Origin: Candidatus Halobonum tyrrellensis G22
GTDB lineage: Archaea; Halobacteriota; Halobacteria; Halobacteriales; Haloferacaceae
Length of the DNA stretch: 46,212 bases
NCBI RefSeq assembly: GCF_000495475.1
Contig: NZ_ASGZ01000024.1
Location: 1 to 46,212, forward strand
Reading direction: 5' to 3'
In this document: positions 22,796 to 31,354 of the stretch, in pieces
Position numbering within the stretch: position 1 is the first letter of the stretch
Layout of the letters: each line of letters opens with the position of its first letter
Program-made: the position numbers and the translations under genes
Notes under the pieces: generated by a model
Databases searched by the model: none
What the model was told of the DNA's origin: nothing
The model's input: only the letters and a program-made list of their open reading frames with translations

Positions 22796-24076
22796 ATGTC
22801 AACCCGGGAGGCCGACAAGAACCGGTGGCTGATCGCGGTGGCGGCCGTCGCGATCCACCTGTCGATCGGGAGCATCTACGCGTACAGTATCTACCAGATC
22901 CCGCTGAACGAGACCCAGGGGTGGAGCACGTCGAGCGTCACGCTCGCGTTCTCCATCGCGGTGTTCGTCCTCGGGATCACCGCCGCGTTCCTCGGGCGGT
23001 ACGTCGAGGAGTACGGCCCGCGCAAGTCGGGGTTGGCCGCGGCCACCCTCTACGGACTCGGGATGGTCGGGTCGGGGGTCAGCGTCCAACTGGGTAGCCT
23101 CCCGCTGTTCCTCGCCACGTTCGGCGTCGTCGGCGGGATGGGGATCGGACTGGGCTACATCTCGCCCATCGGGACGCTCGTCGAGTGGTTCCCCGACCGG
23201 CGGGGGATGGCGACCGGTCTGGCGGTCATGGGGTTCGGCGCGGGCGCGCTGTTGACCGGCCCGCTGGGTAACTACCTGATCCAGCGCGTCGGCGTGGCGA
23301 CGGCGTTCTACGCGCTCGGCGTGCTCTACTTCGCGTTGATGTCGCTGGGGGCGAGCTACCTCGCCAAACCCCCGCAGGGCTGGCTCCCCGAGGGGATGGA
23401 AGGCGAGGAGAACGCACAGGAGAAGGCCAAGAGCGCGCTGTCGGGACTCGAAAACCTCACCGCGGCGGAGGCGCGCACGTCGCCGCGCTTCTGGATGGTG
23501 TGGCTGATCATCTTCATCAACGTCTCCGCGGGGATCATGCTGCTGGCGTTCGCGTCGCCGATGCTCCAACAGATCGCGGGGGCGACCGCCACCACCGCCG
23601 CGTTCATCACCGGCTACATCGGCATCTTCAACGGCGGCGGCCGGATCTTCTGGTCGACGCTGTCGGACTACATCGGCCGGACGACCACGTACGGGGCGTT
23701 CTTCGCCATCCAGATCGTCGCGTTCTTCGTGATGCCCGAACTCGTCGGCGTCTGGGTGCTCTCGGCGACGATGTTCCTCGTCATCACGTGTTACGGCGGC
23801 GGGTTCGCCTGCCTCCCGGCGTACCTCAGCGACCTGTTCGGGACCCAAGAGGTCAGCGCCATCCACGGCTACGCGCTCACCGCGTGGGGCGTCGCGGGCG
23901 TCGTCGGCCCCCAACTCGCGTCGTACGTCCTCGAGACGACGGGCAACTACACCACCGCGCTGTACGTGATGAACGGCGCGCTCGTGGTCGGACTGATCAC
24001 GGTCGCCGTCCTGCGGTGGCGGATCGGGAACCTCAAGGAGCGGAGCCGCCAGGCGGGCGCGACCCCGACCGACTGA
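22796..24076 (+). CDS. OFA-family MFS transporter (oxalate/formate type)
   Basis: Membrane protein of 426 residues with 12 predicted helices in two halves. RWLIAVAAVAIHLSIGSIYA at the N-terminus, GIGLGYISPIGTLVEWFPDR, RRGMATGLAVMGFGAGALLT, and a second-half FINVSAGIMLLAFASPMLQQ and GFACLPAYLSDLFGTQEVSA are the OFA signatures (loop 2-3 GxxxD/R-like and loop 8-9). Bacterial OxlT exchanges oxalate for formate; other members carry other monocarboxylates. Divergent transcription from the formate dehydrogenase operon, with shared control region, supports formate (or oxalate) uptake as the role. The ATG at 22796 has the TATA-like box at 22765-22772. It converges on hyuB (48 nt between). Confidence 0.88.
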   Translation: MSTREADKNRWLIAVAAVAIHLSIGSIYAYSIYQIPLNETQGWSTSSVTLAFSIAVFVLGITAAFLGRYVEEYGPRKSGLAAATLYGLGMVGSGVSVQLGSLPLFLATFGVVGGMGIGLGYISPIGTLVEWFPDRRGMATGLAVMGFGAGALLTGPLGNYLIQRVGVATAFYALGVLYFALMSLGASYLAKPPQGWLPEGMEGEENAQEKAKSALSGLENLTAAEARTSPRFWMVWLIIFINVSAGIMLLAFASPMLQQIAGATATTAAFITGYIGIFNGGGRIFWSTLSDYIGRTTTYGAFFAIQIVAFFVMPELVGVWVLSATMFLVITCYGGGFACLPAYLSDLFGTQEVSAIHGYALTAWGVAGVVGPQLASYVLETTGNYTTALYVMNGALVVGLITVAVLRWRIGNLKERSRQAGATPTD

Positions 24077-24124
24077 CGCGGCGACCGGTCGTCGGAGCGC
24101 TCGACTCGAACCGACCGCGGCCGT

Positions 24125-25942
24125 CTACTCGTCGGCGTCGGTCCCGCCCGGGTCGGCGCCGTCCGCGTCGTCCGCGTCGTAGCCGTACCGCTCACGCGCC
24201 GCCGCGGGCGTGAGTTTTCCGAGTTCCACGTCGCGAGCGACCGCGTCGGGGTCGCGGTCGGCGGGGTCGCCGTAGCCGCCGCCGCCGGGCGTCCGCACGC
24301 TGACGACCGACCCCGGCGGGAGGTCGCGGGTGTGTTTCGCGGGGAGTTTCTCCCCGCCGTCCTCGCTCCCCTCGTCGTTCCCGCCGTCGAACAGGTACGC
24401 CGCGCCGGTCCCCCCCGACTCGCCGCCCGCGAGTCCGTACGGCCGCGACTCGTGTCGCTCCGCGAGCAGGCTGAGGCGAGCGGTGTGGTCGCGCACCTCG
24501 ATGTCCCGGCGGAGACCGAGTCCGCCGCGGAACTCCCCGGCGCCGCCCGAGTCCGGCCGGAGTTCGTACCGCTCGACCCGCAGCGGGTACGCCGTCTCCA
24601 GCACCTCCGCGGGCGTGTTGAGCGTGTTCGACATGTGGACGTGGACGCCGTCCATCCCGTCGCCCGACGCGCGGCCGCCGAAGCCGCCGCCCTGCGTCTC
24701 GTAGAAGGCGTACGGGGTCCCGCTCCTGGGGTCGGTCCCGCCGAGCGTCACGTTGTTCATCGTCCCCTGACAGCCCGCGACGACCGCCTCGGGGTCGGCC
24801 TCGGCGAGCGCGCCCAACACCGCGTCGGTGACCCGCTGGCTGGTTTCGAGGTTGCCGCCGACGACCGCCGCGGGCGGCTCCGGGTTGACGATGGTGCCCT
24901 CGGGCGCCTCGATGTCGATCGGCCGGTAACAGCCGTGGTTGGGCGGGATGTCGGGGTCGGTCACGCACCGGACCGCGTAGTACGTCGCCGACGCCGTCAC
25001 CGCGAAGACGGCGTTGACCGGCCCCGCGGTCTGGGGCGCGGTGCCCGCGAAGTCGACGGTGACCGAGTCGCCCTCGACCGTCACGCTCACCTCGACCGGG
25101 AGGTCCTCGTTCCCCCGGCCGTCGTCGTCGAGTACGTCCGAGAAGGCGTAGATGCCGTCGGGCAGGTCGGCTATCTCCGCGCGCATCCGCCGCTCGGAGT
25201 ACGCTTTGATCTCCTCTAATGCCGGGCGGAGCGTCGCGCCGTGGGTGTCGGCGAGGTCGCGGAACCGCCGCCGGCCGGTCGCGTTCGCCGCGGTCTGTGC
25301 GCGGAGGTCGCCCCGGCGCTCGTCGGGCGTGCGGACGTTCGCGAGGACGAGGTCGAGTACGTCCCCGCGCACCTCGCTTTCGGGGAGGCCGTCGTCGTCC
25401 ACCGCGCCGGTCCCACGCTCGAACTTCACCGGCGGGATCCGCAGCCCCTCCTGGTAGATCTCGGTGGAGTCGGCCGCGACGCTGCCCGCGGTGGAGCCGC
25501 CGACGTCGGCGTGGTGTGCGCGGTTGGCCGCGAACGCGAGCAGGTCGCCGTCGCGGTCGTACACCGGCGTCACCAGCGTCAGGTCGGGGAGGTGCGCGCC
25601 GCCGCGGAACGGGTCGTTGAGCAGGACCGAGTCGCCCGGTTCGAGCGTCTCCGGCGGGTGGGCCTCCACCGCCGCCGCCACCGAGAACGGCATCGCGCCG
25701 AGGTGGACCGGCATCGTCTCCGCCTGCGCGACCATCTCGCCGCCCGCGTCGAACAGCGCGGTCGAGCAGTCGCGGCGCTCCTTGATGTTGGGCGAGTAGC
25801 CCGTCCGCACCAGGTCGCCGTTCATCTCCTCGGCGACCGCCTCACAGCCGTTGCGGATCACTTCGAGCGTCACCGAGTCGACGCGGCCGCCGTCCGAGTC
25901 GCCGCCCGCGCCGCCCGCGCCCGCCTCACGCACCCGCCTCAC
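24125..25942 (-). CDS. hyuB: Hydantoinase B / 5-oxoprolinase subunit HyuB-like
   Basis: Protein of about 600 residues. VDSVTLEVIRNGCEAVAEEM opens the domain, followed by PPETLEPGDSVLLNDPF, GGAHLPDLTLVTPVY, and late YETQGGGFGGRASGDGMDGV and SVVSVRTPGGGGYGDP, all diagnostic of the hydantoinase B/oxoprolinase family. With HyuA it hydrolyses N-methylhydantoin or 5-oxoproline using ATP. The GTG at 25942 overlaps the hyuA end by 17 nt; a GTG at 25933 preceded by GGGGTGA at a better distance is an equally good start. The tail is a disordered Asp-rich stretch. Coupled translation with hyuA is indicated. Confidence 0.88.
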   Translation of the reverse strand: MRRVREAGAGGAGGDSDGGRVDSVTLEVIRNGCEAVAEEMNGDLVRTGYSPNIKERRDCSTALFDAGGEMVAQAETMPVHLGAMPFSVAAAVEAHPPETLEPGDSVLLNDPFRGGAHLPDLTLVTPVYDRDGDLLAFAANRAHHADVGGSTAGSVAADSTEIYQEGLRIPPVKFERGTGAVDDDGLPESEVRGDVLDLVLANVRTPDERRGDLRAQTAANATGRRRFRDLADTHGATLRPALEEIKAYSERRMRAEIADLPDGIYAFSDVLDDDGRGNEDLPVEVSVTVEGDSVTVDFAGTAPQTAGPVNAVFAVTASATYYAVRCVTDPDIPPNHGCYRPIDIEAPEGTIVNPEPPAAVVGGNLETSQRVTDAVLGALAEADPEAVVAGCQGTMNNVTLGGTDPRSGTPYAFYETQGGGFGGRASGDGMDGVHVHMSNTLNTPAEVLETAYPLRVERYELRPDSGGAGEFRGGLGLRRDIEVRDHTARLSLLAERHESRPYGLAGGESGGTGAAYLFDGGNDEGSEDGGEKLPAKHTRDLPPGSVVSVRTPGGGGYGDPADRDPDAVARDVELGKLTPAAARERYGYDADDADGADPGGTDADE

Positions 25943-27974
25943 CCCCCGTCTCGACGACGATGTTGGCGTCGGCGTCGACGCGGGCGGTCTGGCCGGGGTG
26001 GACGACGACGGTGCTCTCGCCGCCCTCGACCACCGCCGGCCCGTCGAACGCCGCGTCGGTCGGGAGCCGCGACCGGTAGTACACCGGGGTGTCGCGCACC
26101 GCCCCGAACGTCACCTCGCGCGTCCCGACGCGCGCGTCCGCGGGGTCGCCGGCCCGCTCGTCGACCGCCAGATCCGGTGGCTCCACCAGCCCGCGGGCGC
26201 GCAGGCGGACCGTCACGAGTTCGACCGGTTCCTCGCGGTAGGCGTGGCCGTACCGCCGCTCGTGGGCGTCGTGGAACCGCGCGACGGCGGCGTCGAGTTC
26301 CGCCTCGGTCGCCTCCCCCTCGACGGGGACCGACAGGTCGAACGACTGGCCCGCATAGCGCAGGTCGAGCGTCCGCTCGAACCGGATCTCGGAGTCGTCG
26401 TGCCCCGCGCCGCGGAGCCGTTCGCCCCCCTCTGCCTCGAACTCGGCGAACTTCGCGTCGAGCGTCGCCGCGTCGACGTCCGGCCACGGCCGCACCATCG
26501 AGGTGGCGTAGTCGTACGTCACGTCGCTGATCAGCAGGCCCAGCGCCGAGAGCACGCCCGCCGCCCGCGGCACCACCACGCGGGGCACGTCGAGCGCCCC
26601 CGCGAGCGCCGTCGCGTGGAGCGGTCCCGCGCCGCCGAACGCGACGAGCGTGAACTCGCGGGGGTCGTACCCCCGCTCGACCGACACCACCCGCAGCGCC
26701 CGCTCCATGTTGGCGTTCGCGACGCGCAACACGCCCGCCGCGGCGTCCGCGACGCTCCCGCCGACCGCGTCGGCCAGCGGGTCGAACGCCTCCCGAACCG
26801 CGCTCGCGTCGCGGCCGAGCGCGTCCGGGAGGAACCCCGTCGGGTCGATCCGCCCCAACAGGAGGTGGGCGTCGGTGACGGTCGGCCGGGTGCCGCCGCG
26901 GCCGTAACAGACCGGCCCGGGGTCGGCGCCCGCCGACGCCGGGCCGACCCGGAGCGCGCCGCCCGCGTCGACGTGCGCGATCGACCCGCCGCCCGCGCCG
27001 ACGGTGTGGACGTCGACCGTCGGCACCGCCACCGGGTAGTCGCCCACCTCGGTGTCGGTCGTGACGAGGGGGTCGCCGTCGCGGACCAGCGACACGTCAC
27101 AGGAGGTGCCGCCCATGTCCATCGTGATGAGGTCGGAGACGCCGCGCCGGCCGGCGACGTGGGTCGCGCCGCGGACGCCCGCCGCCGGTCCCGACAGCAG
27201 GGTGTTCACCGGCCGCTCGCGCGCCGCCGCCGCCGCCATCAGCCCGCCGTTCGACCCCATCACCCGCAGGGGCGCGGTCAGCCCCTCGTCGGCCGCCGCC
27301 TCCGCGAGCGAGCCGAGGTAGTCGTCCATCACGGGTTTGAGCGCGGCGTTGAGGCTCGTCGCCAGCGTGCGCTCGTACTCGCGGACCTCGGGTAACACGT
27401 CCGACGAGAGCGACACCGACGCCTCGACGCCCGCCTCGCACAGCAGGTCGCGCACCCGCCGCTCGTGGCCGGGGTGTTCGAACGAGAACAGCAGCGCGAC
27501 GGCGACGCTGTCGACCGAGTCGGGGAGGTCGTCAGCGAGCGCGCGGACCGCGTCCTCGTCGAGCGGTTCGAGCACCTCCCCACGCTCGTCGACCCGCCCG
27601 GGCACCTCGAACCGGCGGTCGCGCTCCACGACGGGCGTCGGCTTCTCGGCGTCGAAGTCGTAGATGTCGGGGCGGGTCTGCCGGCCGATTTCGAGCGCGT
27701 CGCGAAACCCCGCCGTGGTGACCAGCGCGGTGTCGGCCCACTCGCCCTCCAGTACCGCGTTCGTGGCGACGGTCGTCCCGTGACCGAGAAAGTCCACCTC
27801 GGCGAGCGGCGCGTCGAGGCCGCCCAGCCCCGTCAGCACCCCCTCCTCGGGCGCGTCGGGCGTCGAGGGCGTCTTGTCGACGCGCACCCGGCCGTCGCGG
27901 ACCGTCACGAGGTCCGTGAACGTGCCGCCCACGTCGACGCCGACGCGCGTCCCGGCTCCGTCCGAGTCGTCCAT
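25926..27974 (-). CDS. hyuA: Hydantoinase A / 5-oxoprolinase ATPase subunit HyuA-like
   Basis: Protein of 682 residues. RVGVDVGGTFTDLVTVRDGR at the N-terminus is the sugar-kinase/Hsp70-like nucleotide loop. FLGHGTTVATNAVLEGEWAD, ITMDMGGTSCDVSLVRDGD, VGAGGGSIAHVD and FGGAGPLHATALAGALDVPR are the ATPase-domain hallmarks of hydantoinase A. Substrate cannot be told from sequence. It is upstream of hyuB. A CTACAAC-like TATA element near 28001 sits about 27 nt before the ATG at 27974, so hyuAB is likely a separate unit from arcS, whose stop lies 52 nt upstream. Confidence 0.9.
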   Translation of the reverse strand: MDDSDGAGTRVGVDVGGTFTDLVTVRDGRVRVDKTPSTPDAPEEGVLTGLGGLDAPLAEVDFLGHGTTVATNAVLEGEWADTALVTTAGFRDALEIGRQTRPDIYDFDAEKPTPVVERDRRFEVPGRVDERGEVLEPLDEDAVRALADDLPDSVDSVAVALLFSFEHPGHERRVRDLLCEAGVEASVSLSSDVLPEVREYERTLATSLNAALKPVMDDYLGSLAEAAADEGLTAPLRVMGSNGGLMAAAAARERPVNTLLSGPAAGVRGATHVAGRRGVSDLITMDMGGTSCDVSLVRDGDPLVTTDTEVGDYPVAVPTVDVHTVGAGGGSIAHVDAGGALRVGPASAGADPGPVCYGRGGTRPTVTDAHLLLGRIDPTGFLPDALGRDASAVREAFDPLADAVGGSVADAAAGVLRVANANMERALRVVSVERGYDPREFTLVAFGGAGPLHATALAGALDVPRVVVPRAAGVLSALGLLISDVTYDYATSMVRPWPDVDAATLDAKFAEFEAEGGERLRGAGHDDSEIRFERTLDLRYAGQSFDLSVPVEGEATEAELDAAVARFHDAHERRYGHAYREEPVELVTVRLRARGLVEPPDLAVDERAGDPADARVGTREVTFGAVRDTPVYYRSRLPTDAAFDGPAVVEGGESTVVVHPGQTARVDADANIVVETGGEAGA

Positions 27975-28026
27975 ACCCGCGACTGTGCGGGCGGGGTTGT
28001 AGGCGTTCGCCTCCCGGCGCGCGGCG

Positions 28027-29898
28027 TCAGGTCTCCTCGACGTGCCGCACCGCCACCGCGATACCGCGCGTCGAGTCGGCCATCTCCGGGCCGGACATCT
28101 CCGCGCGGCCGACCGCGAACGCGCGCGGTCCCTCGACGACCACCTCGTCGCCCACCCGTACCCCCGCGTCCGCGTCGACGACGCCCGGCGCGAGCACGCT
28201 CCCCTGCGGGACGAACCCGTCTATCTCCACCCGCTTGGTCGGCGCGTCGCTCTCGACCCACCGGCGCGCGCCCGCGAGCGTGAACGCGAGCACGCCGTAG
28301 GTGGGCACCATCGTCGCCAACTGCTCGCCCCCGCTGCCGTCGGCGTCGGTGCCGTCGGGGTCGCGGACCTGCAACTTGGGGTAGCGGCTCGTCGTGGCGA
28401 TGTCGCCGAACAGGTCGTCGCCCGCGCCGTCGCCGAGCATGTAGTCGGCGATGGCGCGCACCGTGTTGTGCTGGCGCTCGCGTTTGGTGTACTTGAGTTC
28501 GCCGTCGAGCGTCGCCATCAGGTTGCCGATGGACTCCGTCGTCGTCGGGTGCTCGGAGACGGTGTACTCGAACGGCACCTCGACCCGCGAGGCGACCCGC
28601 TCGCAGATGTCGCGGTAGCCCTCGTCGGGGACGTGTGCGATCACGCGGGGGTAGTCGTTGCGTTCGAGGTAGCGTTCGAGCACGTCCGCGACGAACCGCT
28701 TTTCGTCCTCGGACCACCGGCCCGTGACGACGGTGTCGTAGTGTTGGGCGGGGTAGGTGAGTTCGAGTTCCTGCGGGACGACGCCGATGGGCGAGGTCAT
28801 CGACGCGAGGTGGCCGCGGTACTGGATGGCGTCGTGGAACTGGGCGTGGCTCTGGCTCTCCGAGTACGGTTTGCGCGCCGAACAGGGCACCAACACCAGC
28901 GGGTTGCGGAAGCGGTTGCGGTAGCGGGTGGTGACGCGCTCGGCGAACCGCTGGATCTCGACGCGGCGGATGGTGTCGCTCGACGCCGCCGACAGGTCCG
29001 CCCCGCGGACGACCGGCGTGCGCTGTTCGAGGTAGCCGTACTGCTGGTCGAGTTCGCGGAACGTCGCGGTGAGCCACTGGTCGTGACGCGCCTGCCCCTC
29101 GATGTAGTCGCGGAGGCGGCCGTCGCGCACCCGCCGGCGCACCCGCCGGAGTTCCGCGGTCAGGGCGTTGACGTTGTGTTCCTCGCAGGCGGCGCGGTCG
29201 AACTCCGCTCTGGGAACCGCACACGCCGGACAGGCGCAGGGGAGTTCGTCTAGGTCCTCCAGGAAGTACTCGCCGTCGGTGGCGAGGTACTTCCCCTGTG
29301 ACCCCTTCACCCGGACGCGTTTGTCGTCGACCAGGTCGACGCCCGCGTACACCAGCGTCGAGACGTTCGCCGGCGTGGCGACGCCGGCGAGATACAGGGC
29401 GGTGTCGGCCGGCACCGCCTCCCGCACCCCGACCACCGCGTCGACGAACGCGCTGGCGTGGCCCACGAACCCCTGCGCGTCCGAGAGCGCGTACGCGTCG
29501 ACGGGCGCGTCGGCCGCGCCCGCGGCGTCGGGGGCGTCACTGGAGACGACCGCCGCGGACGGCCCGTCGACGTCGGGGAACGCCGTGGCGAACGAGTCGA
29601 CCACCTCCTCGCGGGTGCCCGACGGGAACGCGCGGTGGGGGAGGACGGTGAGCGTCGAGTCGTCCCCCTCGGGCACCTCGCGGTCGGCGCTCCAGAGGCT
29701 ACCCGCGTCGCGGACGGGCACCCGTTCGAGGGGGCGGCCCGAGTCGCCGCTGGCGTCGCCGCCGCCGGCGTCCCCCCCGCTCGGGTCGGCCCCGCTCGTT
29801 CCCCCCACGAGCGCGGGCGTCGCGACGGGCGTCGACAGGCGGAGTTCCCCGACGCGGGCCGCCCCGTCCCGGTCGTGGACCTCGAAGTAGTCGGTCAT
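28027..29898 (-). CDS. arcS: Archaeosine synthase subunit alpha ArcS
   Basis: Protein of 623 residues. The N-terminal TGT-like domain lacks the catalytic aspartates but keeps a zinc site, PCACPACAVPR (Cys221, Cys223, Cys226; His241). The central core carries PCSARKPYSESQSHAQFHDA (338-357), the PCSxxKPY-S-x-SxxH motif essential for preQ0-tRNA lysine transfer. A PUA domain occupies the last 75 or so residues. ArcS attaches lysine to preQ0 at G15 of tRNA, and RaSEA then releases archaeosine. A Gly/Asp-rich linker (35-55) is typical of haloarchaeal versions. The ATG at 29898 is supported by the TATA-like CGAATAAAC at 29921-29929. Divergent from the histidine kinase gene. Confidence 0.92.
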   Translation of the reverse strand: MTDYFEVHDRDGAARVGELRLSTPVATPALVGGTSGADPSGGDAGGGDASGDSGRPLERVPVRDAGSLWSADREVPEGDDSTLTVLPHRAFPSGTREEVVDSFATAFPDVDGPSAAVVSSDAPDAAGAADAPVDAYALSDAQGFVGHASAFVDAVVGVREAVPADTALYLAGVATPANVSTLVYAGVDLVDDKRVRVKGSQGKYLATDGEYFLEDLDELPCACPACAVPRAEFDRAACEEHNVNALTAELRRVRRRVRDGRLRDYIEGQARHDQWLTATFRELDQQYGYLEQRTPVVRGADLSAASSDTIRRVEIQRFAERVTTRYRNRFRNPLVLVPCSARKPYSESQSHAQFHDAIQYRGHLASMTSPIGVVPQELELTYPAQHYDTVVTGRWSEDEKRFVADVLERYLERNDYPRVIAHVPDEGYRDICERVASRVEVPFEYTVSEHPTTTESIGNLMATLDGELKYTKRERQHNTVRAIADYMLGDGAGDDLFGDIATTSRYPKLQVRDPDGTDADGSGGEQLATMVPTYGVLAFTLAGARRWVESDAPTKRVEIDGFVPQGSVLAPGVVDADAGVRVGDEVVVEGPRAFAVGRAEMSGPEMADSTRGIAVAVRHVEET

Positions 29899-29920
29899 GC
29901 CCCAGCGTGCGGGACCGACG

Positions 29921-29929
29921 GTTTATTCG
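29921..29929 (-). promoter_or_regulatory. TATA-like box of arcS
   Basis: The minus strand reads CGAATAAAC, centred about 27 nt upstream of the arcS ATG. Confidence 0.6.
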
Positions 29930-30140
29930 CTTTCGTTCTCGCGGTGAAGGCGCGATAGCCCGGTACGCCGACCGGTCGACCGACCCACACCCGGCGGCGG
30001 TGGTCGCCGAACGGTCGGCGGCGAGTTCACCGTCGAGGGGTGCGACGGGGGCGAGAGCGTGGCGACGCCCGCCTCCCGGCGGCCTGCGCCCGCGGTCGCC
30101 ACCCGGTATCCATCTCGGTTGATAATTGCGGGGAAATCGT

Positions 30141-30147
30141 TATTTTG
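30141..30147 (+). promoter_or_regulatory. TATA-like box of the histidine kinase gene
   Basis: TATTTTG is centred about 28 nt upstream of the ATG at 30172 with GGGAAATC just before it as a BRE-like stretch. The 273-bp divergent spacer with arcS shows nothing else but GC-rich sequence. Confidence 0.6.
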
Positions 30148-30171
30148 CGTCTCCGCCCGTATCAGCAGAGA

Positions 30172-31332
30172 ATGGCAACTGACGACGCGCGGACGGGCCG
30201 GAGCGGCGGTCCGCTGGCCGACCGACTCCGGCAGGTGGGCGTGCTCCCGACGGTGGAACCGCCGCCGCGTGAACGCGGTGCGGTCCGGGCGATGGCGGCG
30301 GGCAGCATCTCGCTCAGCGGGGTCGGCCTGCTGGTCCCCATCGTCGCGCAACTGTTCGCCGGGGGGAGCGGCGTCGGCACCGGGCTCGCGGTGCTGGGCA
30401 GCGTCGTCGCGGCGGCGCTGGTCGCGGTCGGCGGTCTCCTCTACCGGAGTACGATCTCGACCGACAACGCCGTCCGGATCGCGGCGTGGAACTTCCTCGG
30501 TATCGCCGTCCTCGGCGCCGTGATGCTCGCGCTGTTCGCCTACCAGCGGGCGGACGGCGGGGTGATCCAGTCGCCGGGGTTCGTACTCGGGACGCTGCTG
30601 GCTATCGGCGCGGGCGCACACATCATCATCGGCGTCTACGACGCCCGCCGGGTCCGCGCGGAGCAGTTGGCGCGCGAGCGCCGCCGGACCGCGGTGTTGA
30701 ACCGCGCGCTCCGGCACAACATCCGCAACGGCGCGAACGTCATCCTCGGCCACGCCGACCTGCTGGCGGAGGCCGTCGAGGAGGGGACGCCCGCCGCGAA
30801 CTCCGCGGCCGCGCTCCGCGACCGCGCGACCGCGATCAGCGACCTCGCCGTGAAGGCCCGGGAGTTGGGGCAGTACGCCGAGCGTCCCGCCGAGACGTAC
30901 CCGACCGACGCCGCCGAGGTGGTCGAGCGGGCGGCGGCGGTCGTCCGCGAGACCGACCCCGACGCGACCGTCCGCGTGGGGAGCGTCGCCGACGCGCGCG
31001 TCGTCGACGACGGCCGGACCGCCCGCGCGGTCGAGGAACTCGCGGAGAACGCCGCCGAACACGCCGGCCCGAAGCCGACGGTCGACATCGAGGCCCGCGC
31101 GGTCGACGGCCGCGCCGCGTTCGTCGTCACCGACGACGGCCCGGGCGTCCCCGCGGCCGAGCGGGCGGTCGTCCTCGGCGACCGCCCGATCACCGACACC
31201 GACCACGGCAGCGGACTCGGCCTCTGGCTCGCGCGGACGGTCGCCGAGACGCTCGACGGCGAGTTCGCCGTCGAGGGACGCGACGGGGAGACCGGCGGCA
31301 CCGTGGCGACGCTGTCCGTCCCGGCGGCCTGA
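30172..31332 (+). CDS. Membrane sensor histidine kinase
   Basis: Protein of 386 residues. About four membrane helices lie between residues 44 and 158 (for example SGVGLLVPIVAQLFAG, LVAVGGLLYRS, FLGIAVLGAVMLALF). The H-box is RALRHNIRNGANVILGHADL, followed by the N-box ELAENAAEHA, G1 DDGPGVPA and G2 GSGLGLWLARTVAETLDGEF. The HNIRN form of the H-box is common in haloarchaeal kinases. No response regulator or PAS/HAMP sensor domain is present, so the signal is probably sensed by the membrane helices. The ATG at 30172 fits a TATA box at 30141-30147. It stands between arcS and tgtA but shows no link to tRNA modification. Confidence 0.85.
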   Translation: MATDDARTGRSGGPLADRLRQVGVLPTVEPPPRERGAVRAMAAGSISLSGVGLLVPIVAQLFAGGSGVGTGLAVLGSVVAAALVAVGGLLYRSTISTDNAVRIAAWNFLGIAVLGAVMLALFAYQRADGGVIQSPGFVLGTLLAIGAGAHIIIGVYDARRVRAEQLARERRRTAVLNRALRHNIRNGANVILGHADLLAEAVEEGTPAANSAAALRDRATAISDLAVKARELGQYAERPAETYPTDAAEVVERAAAVVRETDPDATVRVGSVADARVVDDGRTARAVEELAENAAEHAGPKPTVDIEARAVDGRAAFVVTDDGPGVPAAERAVVLGDRPITDTDHGSGLGLWLARTVAETLDGEFAVEGRDGETGGTVATLSVPAA

Positions 31333-31354
31333 GTCGTCGACCCGCGCGGACCCG

